From Microbacterium phyllosphaerae (GTDB lineage Bacteria; Actinomycetota; Actinomycetes; Actinomycetales; Microbacteriaceae), in NCBI RefSeq assembly GCF_017876435.1, contig NZ_JAGIOA010000001.1, forward strand, positions 930,001 to 994,000: 64,000 nt of DNA, read 5' to 3'. Under the pieces are notes generated by a model, which did not search any database, was not told where the DNA came from, and saw nothing but the letters and a program-made list of their open reading frames with translations. Shown one piece after another: positions 39,014 to 46,633 of this stretch. Every line of letters starts with the position of its first letter. The first letter of the stretch is position 1. The position numbers and the translations under genes are program-made.

Positions 39014-40228
39014 TCAGCCGAGGAACTCCCGCGCGGCCGACGACAGCGCGGTGACGCCGACCTCGATGGTCGGGTGGATCACGGGCGCGAAGAACGGCGA
39101 GTGGTTCGTGGGGATGTCCTTGTCGAGCGTCCCCGCGGCGGCCGATGCCGCGAAGGTCGCCGCGTCCACCCCGCCCCAGAACCAGAAGACGAGCGGCGCT
39201 CCGGTGTCGCGCGCGAACCACGAGACGTCCTCACTGCCGGTGAACATGCCGGGGTCGATCACCGACGCCTCGCCCAATGCACGCTGCAGCGCCGACGTGA
39301 CGCGTGCCGTGGCATCCGCGTCGTTGATCGTGGGCGGCAGGGTGTGGTCGGTGCGGATCTCGGGCTCGCGCTCGGCGCCGGACGCCGCGGCCTCGGCGCG
39401 CACGATGCGCTCGACGCTCGCGAGCACCTTGTCGCGCATCTCGTCGTTCGGGTAGCGCAGGCTCAGCTCGAGCTTCGCCTCGGCGGGGATGATGTTGTTC
39501 TTGAGGCCGGCGTGGATCGAGCCGACGGTCACGACCGCGACGTCGCGGGGGTCGACCTCGCGGGAGGCGATGGTCTGCAGGCGCATGACGGTCGCCGCGG
39601 CCATGACCACCGGGTCGATCGTCGAGTGCGGGCGCGAGCCGTGTCCGCCGCGGCCGTGAAGGGTGACGGTCAGGCCGTCGGATGCCGCCATCTGCGTGCC
39701 GGGTCGGACGCCGATCGTGCCGGCGGGAAGAGGGGTGACGTGCTGTCCGAGCACGATGTCGGGGTGCGGCACGAGGTCGCGAAGTCCGTCGTCGAGCATC
39801 GCGCGGGATCCGGCGCCGTACTCCTCGGCCGGCTGGATCAGCACGACCACGGTGCCCGACCAGTCCGCCTTCTCGGCGACGAGCTTCTCCACGGCGCCGA
39901 TCATCGCGGTGACGTGCATGTCGTGACCGCACGCGTGCATGACGGGAACCGTGTTGCCTGCGGGGTCGATGCCGGTCGCGGTGCTCGCATAGGCGAGGCC
40001 GGTCTCCTCGCCGACGGGCAGCGCATCCATGTCCGCGCGTACCCATACGACGGGTCCGTCGCCGTTCTTCAGAACTCCGACCACGCCGGTGACTCCGACG
40101 CCCTCGTGCACCTCGAGGCCGAGGTCACGCAGGTGGCCGGCGGCGATGCCGGCGGTGCGCGTCTCCTGGAACGAGAGCTCCGGGTGCTGGTGCAGGTCGA
40201 TGTAGAGCGCTTCGAGGTCGATCGTCAT
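39014..40228 (-). CDS. M20-family amidohydrolase (hippurate/N-acyl-amino-acid hydrolase type)
   Basis: 404 aa, two-domain M20D peptidase. Metal-site motifs are WVRADMDALPVGEETGL, MHACGHDMHVTAMIG and QPAEEYGAGSRAMLDDG. The lid/dimerisation domain has GRGGHGSRPHSTIDPV. It should cleave N-acyl amino acids or related amides; plant auxin conjugates are one known class, but the substrate is unproven. It lies 10 bp downstream of the TetR gene. A TAGGCT box overlapping the tetR stop could give it its own leaderless transcript. Confidence 0.9.
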   Translation of the reverse strand: MTIDLEALYIDLHQHPELSFQETRTAGIAAGHLRDLGLEVHEGVGVTGVVGVLKNGDGPVVWVRADMDALPVGEETGLAYASTATGIDPAGNTVPVMHACGHDMHVTAMIGAVEKLVAEKADWSGTVVVLIQPAEEYGAGSRAMLDDGLRDLVPHPDIVLGQHVTPLPAGTIGVRPGTQMAASDGLTVTLHGRGGHGSRPHSTIDPVVMAAATVMRLQTIASREVDPRDVAVVTVGSIHAGLKNNIIPAEAKLELSLRYPNDEMRDKVLASVERIVRAEAAASGAEREPEIRTDHTLPPTINDADATARVTSALQRALGEASVIDPGMFTGSEDVSWFARDTGAPLVFWFWGGVDAATFAASAAAGTLDKDIPTNHSPFFAPVIHPTIEVGVTALSSAAREFLG

Positions 40229-40235
40229 GGCCCCG

Positions 40236-40241
40236 AGCCTA
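40236..40241 (-). promoter_or_regulatory. -10 box of the M20 gene (leaderless)
   Basis: TAGGCT on the minus strand, then 7 nt, then the ATG. It overlaps the stop codon of the preceding tetR gene. Confidence 0.4.
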
Positions 40242-40886
40242 GTCGCGGCGGTACGACTCCAGCGCGGGGCCCGGGTTCAGGACGCTGTTCACGATCGCGC
40301 GGATCGCGAACTCGCTCGCCTCGCCCAGGTCGAAGACGTCGCGGTGCAGCAGCCACTGCAGCTGCAGGCCGTCCATCACGGCGAGGATGCTGGCCGCGGC
40401 CATCGCGATCGTGCCGGTGTCCGTCACGCCCTCCTGCGCGCACAGCAGGGTGAATGCATCCGTGACCTCTCGGCGCAGCGTCGTGTAGCGCTCCTCGAAG
40501 TACTCCCGCCCGGGGTGGTTGTCGGTCACGGACTCGGATGACAGCACGGTGTACGCCTGCACGATGCCGGGGCGCCGCTCGTTCGCGATCGCCGTGCGCA
40601 CGAGGTGCAGGAAGAGCTCTGGCCCGCCGGGGATGTGCTTCTCGGCGAGCTCGGCCACGTCGGCCTGGTCGCGGTAGGCGAGCACCTCGAGCAGCAGCTT
40701 CTGCTTCGAGCCGAAATGGTGGAGCACGCCCGCGTGCGTGATGCCGACCTGCTCGGCGACATCGGCGAGGGTGCCGTTGGTCGAGCCCTTGTTGCCGAAG
40801 ATCTCGACGGCGGCCTTGAGGATCTGCTCCCGCTTCTCACGTGTCGCGGGGCGGACGGTCGCGTGCGCGACGGCATCCTTCGCCAT
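40239..40886 (-). CDS. TetR-family regulator of the adjacent ABC/GH3 operon
   Basis: 215 aa. The helix-turn-helix domain runs from REKREQILKAAVEIFGNKGS to VGITHAGVLHHFGSKQKLLL (about 15-60). The C-terminal ligand domain contains REYFEERYTTLRREVTDAF. GGAGAGGAGGG just upstream sets the ATG; an in-frame start at 40934 is less likely. It is divergent from the transporter operon, with two GTAAG-type palindromes between them, so it probably represses that operon, itself and perhaps the M20 gene. Confidence 0.92.
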   Translation of the reverse strand: MAKDAVAHATVRPATREKREQILKAAVEIFGNKGSTNGTLADVAEQVGITHAGVLHHFGSKQKLLLEVLAYRDQADVAELAEKHIPGGPELFLHLVRTAIANERRPGIVQAYTVLSSESVTDNHPGREYFEERYTTLRREVTDAFTLLCAQEGVTDTGTIAMAAASILAVMDGLQLQWLLHRDVFDLGEASEFAIRAIVNSVLNPGPALESYRRD

Positions 40887-40940
40887 GGTCCCTCCTCTCC
40901 TGCACGGAATCCTGCACTGGATCGTACTTGCCAACTCTAC

Positions 40941-40954
40941 TTACCAACGAGTAA
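40941..40954. promoter_or_regulatory. Candidate TetR operator A
   Basis: TTACCAACGAGTAA has inverted TTAC/GTAA arms similar to the neighbouring 20-bp site. Confidence 0.5.
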
Positions 40955-40965
40955 CCTCGCACCAG

Positions 40966-40985
40966 CTTACTTTCTCGCCAGTAAG
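40966..40985. promoter_or_regulatory. Candidate TetR operator B
   Basis: CTTACTTTCTCGCCAGTAAG has perfect 6-bp inverted ends (CTTACT/AGTAAG) and a local dip in GC. It lies 70 bp before the binding-protein start. Confidence 0.6.
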
Positions 40986-41054
40986 TTAAAACAGGTCGGA
41001 TGCCCGAGCAGCCGACGACCACACAGCACAATGACCCGTGCCCAAGGAGAAGCA

Positions 41055-42722
41055 ATGAAGCTCAGAAAGTCTTTGATCGCTGTCGCGGCGATCTCCGCCC
41101 TCAGCATCTCGGCCCTCGCCGGCTGCGCCGCCGGTGGATCCGATGAGGGTGACGGCGGAGGCAGCGGTGCAGCCCTGACCATCGCCAAGCCCGACGGTGC
41201 GATCACCACCGAGTCGAACAACCCGTATGTCGGCGACTCGTCGGCGTCGAAGTACGGCTACGGCAAGGTCATCTTCGAGACGCTCGGCCTCGTGAACCAG
41301 ACCGGCGACCGCGAGGTCACGCCCTGGCTCGCCGAGAGCATCGAGTGGAACGACGATTACACCGCCGTCACCGTCGTGCCCCGCAAGGACGTCACCTGGA
41401 GCGACGGAGAGCCGTTCACCGCCGACGACATCGTCTTCACCTACGAGCTGGTCTCCACGCCCGAGCTCGACACCGCCGGCCTCAAGTTCGAGGGCGCGAC
41501 GGTCGACGGCGACGCGGTCACCCTCACCTTCGGTGAGTCGAAGTACGTCAACCAGGCCCGCGTGCTGCACGTGCCGATCGTGCCGAAGCACATCTGGGAG
41601 AAGTTCGACTCGCCCGCGACCGACCCCGTCAAGGGCGACGACCTGGTCGGCACCGGCCCCTACGCGCTCTCGAACTGGTCGACCGAGTCGGTCACGCTCG
41701 AAGCCCGCGACGACTACTGGGGCGGCGACCTCGCAGTCCCCGAGCTGCACTACGTCTCGTACGGCGACAACACGGCTCTCACCACCGCTCTCGCCCAGGG
41801 CGAGGCGGACTGGGCGCAGGCGTTCATCCCGCAGATCCAGGAGCAGTTCCTCGACGCCGACCCCGAGCACAACAAGTTCTTCGTCGCGCCGACCACCGGC
41901 TCTGCCACGCTGTTCATGAACCTGCAGCAGAAGCCGTTCGACGACGTCGCGTTCCGCAAGGCTCTCTCCTGGGTGATCGACCGCGACGCCTACGTCGACA
42001 TCGCGCGTGAGGGTGCCAGCGAGCCCGTCTGGTCGGTGACAGGTCTGTCGTCGATCCTCGAGGACGAGATCCAGCCCGAGTTCGAGGGCGAGGACTACTC
42101 GGTCGATGCCGAGAAGGCCCGCGGCATCCTCGAAGACGCCGGCTACACCTGGAAGGACGACGCGCTGGTCGACCCCGACGGCACTCCGGTCTCCTTCACG
42201 CTCTCGGTGCCCTCGGGCTGGAGCGACTGGAACACCGCGCAGGAGCTCATCGCCGAGGACATCACCGAGTCGATCGGCGCCGAGGTCAAGATCGACATGC
42301 CCGACTGGGGCGGCTGGGCAGGGCCCCGCGATGACGGCAGCTTCTCGGCCATCATCCACTGGCTCGAGGACAGCGGCACGGCCTACGGCCTCTACACCTC
42401 GACGATGGACCCCCGCTGGATCTCGCCCGAGGGCATCGCCGGGTTCAACTTCGGACGCTTCGAAGACCCTGCTGCCACCGAGGCGCTGAACGCCTACGCG
42501 AACGCGTCGTCCGACGACGTGCGCACCGAGGCGATCACGACGCTGGAGCAGATCTTCGTCGACCAGGTGCCGGCGATCCCGCTCGGCGCCCACCCGCTGC
42601 TCGGCGAGTACAACACCCGCAACTACGTGGGATGGCCGTCCGAGGACGACCCCTACGCCTCGGGTGACCCGACGCAGCAGAACATCGTGATGATCCTCAC
42701 GAAGCTGAAGCCGGCCGAGTAA
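41055..42722 (+). CDS. Family 5 substrate-binding lipoprotein (oligosaccharide or oligopeptide importer)
   Basis: 555 aa with lipobox ALAGC (Cys24) and an SBP_bac_5 fold (SDGEPFTADDIVFTYELV is the usual landmark). This family binds oligopeptides, nickel or, in several actinobacteria and thermophiles, beta-glucan oligosaccharides. The GH3 glycosidase at the end of the operon favours a beta-glucoside oligosaccharide such as a cello- or xylo-oligomer. AAGGAG precedes the ATG. Confidence 0.88.
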   Translation: MKLRKSLIAVAAISALSISALAGCAAGGSDEGDGGGSGAALTIAKPDGAITTESNNPYVGDSSASKYGYGKVIFETLGLVNQTGDREVTPWLAESIEWNDDYTAVTVVPRKDVTWSDGEPFTADDIVFTYELVSTPELDTAGLKFEGATVDGDAVTLTFGESKYVNQARVLHVPIVPKHIWEKFDSPATDPVKGDDLVGTGPYALSNWSTESVTLEARDDYWGGDLAVPELHYVSYGDNTALTTALAQGEADWAQAFIPQIQEQFLDADPEHNKFFVAPTTGSATLFMNLQQKPFDDVAFRKALSWVIDRDAYVDIAREGASEPVWSVTGLSSILEDEIQPEFEGEDYSVDAEKARGILEDAGYTWKDDALVDPDGTPVSFTLSVPSGWSDWNTAQELIAEDITESIGAEVKIDMPDWGGWAGPRDDGSFSAIIHWLEDSGTAYGLYTSTMDPRWISPEGIAGFNFGRFEDPAATEALNAYANASSDDVRTEAITTLEQIFVDQVPAIPLGAHPLLGEYNTRNYVGWPSEDDPYASGDPTQQNIVMILTKLKPAE

Positions 42723-42731
42723 GCAGTCCAC

Positions 42732-42763
42732 GGAGGGGCGGATGCGACCGCATCCGCCCCTCC
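42732..42763 (+). terminator. Perfect 14-bp hairpin after the binding-protein gene
   Basis: The arms GGAGGGGCGGATGC and GCATCCGCCCCTCC enclose a 4-nt loop, and no U-tract follows. It occupies the same position as the hairpin after the galactan binding-protein gene, so it may set binding-protein to permease stoichiometry. Confidence 0.75.
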
Positions 42764-42794
42764 CACCGACCTCCCGACCGACGAAGGACCCCTC

Positions 42795-43619
42795 ATGTCA
42801 GAACCCCTGCTCAGCGTGCGCGACTTCTCCGTCGTGTACGACGTCGATCCGCCCGTCGAGGCGGTGAAGAACGTGACGCTCGAACTGCAGCGAGGCGAGA
42901 TCCTCGGCCTCGCCGGAGAGAGCGGATGCGGCAAGACCACACTCGCCTACGGAGTGCAGCGCCTGCTTCGAGCACCCGCCGTGATCGCCGGCGGCAGCGT
43001 GACGTTCCACGATGCATCCGGTGTCGACGTCGACATCAACGCCCTCGACGTCGATGCGATGCAGAAGTTCCGCTGGGACAAGGTCTCGATGGTGTTCCAG
43101 GGGGCGATGAACGCGCTCAACCCGGTCGCCACGATCGGCTCGCAGCTCGAGGACGTCTTCGAGATCCACCGCCCGGACATGACTCGGCGGCAGCGTCGCG
43201 CCGAGGCCGAGGAGCTGCTCGAGATCGTCAAGGTGGGGCGTCAGCGCACCCGCTCCTTCCCGCACGAGCTGTCGGGCGGCATGCGCCAGCGCGTCATGAT
43301 CGCGATGGCGCTGGCCCTGCGCCCGCAGCTGATGGTCATGGACGAGCCCACCACGGCGCTCGACGTGCTCGTGCAGCGCGAGATCCTCAAGCAGATCTCG
43401 CAACTGCGGCATGAGTTCGGCTTCTCAGTGATCTTCATCACCCATGACCTCCCCCTGCTGCTCGAGATCAGCGACCGCATCGCGATCATGCGCGAGGGCG
43501 AGATCGTCGAGCTCGCGTCGGCCGAGCAGATCTGGACGAATCCGCAGAACGACTACACGAAGACGCTGCTGTCGTCGTTCCCCCGTCTCACCGGCGCGCG
43601 AGGAGTGCTGACCCGATGA
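42795..43619 (+). CDS. Oligopeptide/oligosaccharide ABC ATPase (DppD type)
   Basis: 274 aa. Walker A GESGCGKTT is near residue 40, the signature LSGGMRQRVMIAMAL at about 156-170, and Walker B LMVMDEPTTALDVLVQ next to it. It overlaps the following ATPase gene by ATGA; the two form a heterodimeric motor. The C-terminus lacks the long Cys-rich oligopeptide extension of classical DppD. Confidence 0.9.
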   Translation: MSEPLLSVRDFSVVYDVDPPVEAVKNVTLELQRGEILGLAGESGCGKTTLAYGVQRLLRAPAVIAGGSVTFHDASGVDVDINALDVDAMQKFRWDKVSMVFQGAMNALNPVATIGSQLEDVFEIHRPDMTRRQRRAEAEELLEIVKVGRQRTRSFPHELSGGMRQRVMIAMALALRPQLMVMDEPTTALDVLVQREILKQISQLRHEFGFSVIFITHDLPLLLEISDRIAIMREGEIVELASAEQIWTNPQNDYTKTLLSSFPRLTGARGVLTR

Positions 43620-44422
43620 CCACTCTCGAGTTCTCCCACGTCAGCAAGGTCTACAACGTCCGCGGAGCCGGCCAGCTCAAGGCGCTCGACGACGTCAGCT
43701 TCACCCTGAACTCAGGCCAGACCATCGGCCTCGTCGGACAGTCGGGCAGCGGCAAGTCGACCATCGCGAAGATCCTCACCCAACTCGAGACGCCGACGAC
43801 CGGAGAGGTGCTGCTCGACGGCAAGCCCATCCCGCGCCGGGGCAGAGGCCTGCGCAGGTATCGCCAGCAGCTGCGGATGGTGTTCCAGGACCCGTTCGCC
43901 TCGCTCAACCCGTACCACTCGATCAGGTACCACCTCGAGCGTCCGATCCGTCTCGACGACGTCGTGCCGAAGAAGGAGACCGAGGCCGAGGTGCGCCGCC
44001 TGCTCGCGCGCGTGCGGCTCGACGCGGATGCCGTCATCGACCGCCGCCCGCACGAGCTCTCCGGCGGTCAGCGTCAGCGCGTGGCCATCGCCCGTGCTCT
44101 CGCCTCGCGCCCGTCTCTGCTCGTCGCCGACGAGCCGGTGTCGATGCTCGACGTGTCGATCCGCCTGGGCGTGCTGAACCTGCTCGCCGATCTGCAGCGC
44201 GAAGAGGGCCTCGGCGTGCTCTACATCACCCACGATCTCGCCACCGCTCGCCACTTCAGCGACAAGATCATGGTGCTCAACCAGGGGCGGGTCGTCGAGT
44301 ACGGCGACGCCGACGACGTCATCCTCAACCCTCAGGACCCCTACACGCGCGAACTGCGGGCGGCTTCTCCCGACCCCGACAAGCACTTCGCGACGGCCGG
44401 CTCGCACGGAGGTGCACAGTGA
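43616..44422 (+). CDS. Oligopeptide/oligosaccharide ABC ATPase (DppF type)
   Basis: 268 aa. Walker A GQSGSGKST is near residue 41, the signature LSGGQRQRVAIARAL in the middle, and Walker B LLVADEPVSMLDVSIR just after. It pairs with the preceding ATPase. The 4-nt overlaps at both ends indicate a tightly coupled operon. Confidence 0.9.
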   Translation: MTTLEFSHVSKVYNVRGAGQLKALDDVSFTLNSGQTIGLVGQSGSGKSTIAKILTQLETPTTGEVLLDGKPIPRRGRGLRRYRQQLRMVFQDPFASLNPYHSIRYHLERPIRLDDVVPKKETEAEVRRLLARVRLDADAVIDRRPHELSGGQRQRVAIARALASRPSLLVADEPVSMLDVSIRLGVLNLLADLQREEGLGVLYITHDLATARHFSDKIMVLNQGRVVEYGDADDVILNPQDPYTRELRAASPDPDKHFATAGSHGGAQ

Positions 44423-45507
44423 CCACCGCATCCCCCGATCTGGGTCAGATCGACCAGGAGAACCACGACGCGCTCGAGGTCGGTACCACGGCGACCGCCG
44501 CGCAGAAGGGCCGCGCGATCGTGCCGTGGCGCTTCTTCGCCGGGCGGGCGGGCTTCTACCTGTTCACCCTGTGGGCCGCCATCACGATCAACTTCTTCCT
44601 GCCGCGCTTCTTGAAGGGCGATGCGGTCAGTTCGTACCTCGCCCGCAACCGCAACATCAGCCCGGAGGCGGCCGATTCGCTGCGCATCCTGCTCGGCATC
44701 GACACCGACAAGTCGATGTGGCAGCAGTACATCGACTACTGGGCGATGCTGTTCCGCGGTGACCTCGGCATCTCGACCCTGCACGGCCTGCGCCCGGTCG
44801 CCGAGGTGCTGGCATCCGCCCTCCCGTGGACGCTCGGTCTCGTCGGCCTCGCGACGATCATCTCGTTCGCCCTCGGCACGGTCGGCGGCGCGATCGTCGG
44901 TTGGAAGCGCGGCAGCCGGCTCGACGCGCTGATCCCGATCACGACGTTCTTCAACACCATCCCGTACTTCTGGCTCGGGCTCATCGCGATCGCGATCTTC
45001 TCGTCGACGCTCAAGTGGTTCCCGTCGTCGCACGCCTACGACAAGGGCCAGTCGCCCGAGTGGAGCTTCGACTTCATCGGCCAGGTGATCGTCCACGGCA
45101 CGCTACCGGCGCTGACGATCATCATCGCCTCGCTCGGCGGCTGGATGCTGGGTATGCGCAACATGATGCTCACGGTGCTCGACGAGGACTACATCACCGT
45201 CGCACAGGCCAAGGGCATGCCGAACAAGCGGGTGCTCTGGGCGTACGCCGCCCGCAATGCCGTGCTGCCGCAGATCCAGAGCTTCGCGCTCTCGATCGGC
45301 TTCATCGTCGGCGGCACGATCGTCATGGAGATGGTCTTCAGCTACCCGGGCGTCGGCAAGCTGCTGCTCGACGCCACCAACGCGAAGGACTTCGCCCTGA
45401 TGCAGGGAGTGTTCCTGGTGATCACCCTGTCAGTGCTGGTCGCCAACATCCTGGCGGACATCGTCTACGCATACCTCGACCCGCGCACGCGCCAGACGGA
45501 GGCCTGA
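44419..45507 (+). CDS. ABC permease, DppB type
   Basis: 362 aa with six membrane helices and the EAA loop EDYITVAQAKGMPNKRVLWA. A ~45-residue hydrophilic N-terminal extension precedes the first helix, longer than in DppB. It starts at a GTG in a GTGA overlap with the upstream ATPase gene. Confidence 0.9.
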   Translation: MTTASPDLGQIDQENHDALEVGTTATAAQKGRAIVPWRFFAGRAGFYLFTLWAAITINFFLPRFLKGDAVSSYLARNRNISPEAADSLRILLGIDTDKSMWQQYIDYWAMLFRGDLGISTLHGLRPVAEVLASALPWTLGLVGLATIISFALGTVGGAIVGWKRGSRLDALIPITTFFNTIPYFWLGLIAIAIFSSTLKWFPSSHAYDKGQSPEWSFDFIGQVIVHGTLPALTIIIASLGGWMLGMRNMMLTVLDEDYITVAQAKGMPNKRVLWAYAARNAVLPQIQSFALSIGFIVGGTIVMEMVFSYPGVGKLLLDATNAKDFALMQGVFLVITLSVLVANILADIVYAYLDPRTRQTEA

Positions 45508-45508
45508 C

Positions 45509-46633
45509 ATGAGCGTTCCCACCTCGACCGACACCACGGCACCCGACGGCAGCACGATCCCCACCGGGATGCAGAGGACCGCGACGTTCCGCACCGCCGG
45601 CGACGCGACGCCTGCGCGCAAGACCTTCTGGTCGCAGCTCGCGCAGTCCTTCGCGATGTTCCGCAACCCCAAGTCGATCGCCGGCCTGATCATCCTCGGG
45701 GTGTTCGTGCTGATCGCGATCTTCGCGCCGCTGCTCGCGCCGTACGGAGCCACGCAGAAGGACCGCACGGCTCTGCGGCAGCCGCCGTCGTTCGATCACT
45801 GGCTCGGCACCACCCACATGGGTGAGGACGTGCTGAGCCAGCTGATCTTCGGCACCCGCGGCGTGGTCGTCGTCGGATTCCTCTCGGCGATCATCGCCAC
45901 GGTCATCGCCATCACGATCGGCGTCATCGCCGGCTACGTGCGCGGGTGGAAGAGCGAGTCTCTGTCGGCTCTCACGAACGTATTCCTCGTGATCCCCGGT
46001 ATCCCGTTGATCATCATCGTGGCCTCGCAGTTCGAGAACCCGCCGCTCATCGTGATCGCCGCGGTGCTGGGTCTCACCGGCTGGGCGTGGGGTGCGCGCG
46101 TGCTGCGGGCGCAGACCATGTCGTTGCGCAACCGCGACTTCATCCAGGCCGCCCGAGCCAACGGTGAACCGCTGCACCGCATCATCACGGTCGAGATGCT
46201 GCCGAACCTCATGGCGCTGATCGCGTCGAGCTTCGTCGGCACCGTCACCGCGGCGATCCTCGGTCTCACGACCCTCGCCTTCATCGGCGTGATCCCGGTG
46301 AGCAACCTCAACTGGGGCACGATCCTGTTCTGGGCGCAGCAGAACGGCGCGTTCCCTCGGCTCTGGTGGTGGTACGTGCCCGCAGGTCTCTGCATCGCGA
46401 TCATCGGCGTCGCCCTGTCGCTCATCAACTTCGGCATCGACGAGTACGTCAACCCGAGGCTTCGATCGGCGGGGGAGCGCGCCCGCGCGATGAAGAAGAA
46501 GGGCCTCAACGTGAACGACCCGGTGACGGCGGTGCGCAGCGTGCCGACAACCGACTCGGGTACCGTGCAGAGCGCGGCGACAGCGACGACGACCCAGACG
46601 AAGACCGATACGAAGACACAGAACGCCGAGTGA
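45509..46633 (+). CDS. ABC permease, DppC type
   Basis: 374 aa. The N-terminal OppC_N region and about six helices carry the EAA loop RNRDFIQAARANGEPLHRII. The C-terminal ~55 residues are a Thr-rich hydrophilic tail (VQSAATATTTQTKTDTKTQ) unlike the usual short DppC terminus. It overlaps the GH3 gene by one base (TGATG). Confidence 0.9.
   Translation: MSVPTSTDTTAPDGSTIPTGMQRTATFRTAGDATPARKTFWSQLAQSFAMFRNPKSIAGLIILGVFVLIAIFAPLLAPYGATQKDRTALRQPPSFDHWLGTTHMGEDVLSQLIFGTRGVVVVGFLSAIIATVIAITIGVIAGYVRGWKSESLSALTNVFLVIPGIPLIIIVASQFENPPLIVIAAVLGLTGWAWGARVLRAQTMSLRNRDFIQAARANGEPLHRIITVEMLPNLMALIASSFVGTVTAAILGLTTLAFIGVIPVSNLNWGTILFWAQQNGAFPRLWWWYVPAGLCIAIIGVALSLINFGIDEYVNPRLRSAGERARAMKKKGLNVNDPVTAVRSVPTTDSGTVQSAATATTTQTKTDTKTQNAE

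Noticed and set aside
40966..40985. A CebR-type (LacI family) cellobiose operator in front of the GH3 operon
   Set aside because: The TGGGAGCGCTCCCA-type palindrome is absent; the sites seen are CTTACT/AGTAAG palindromes next to a TetR gene.
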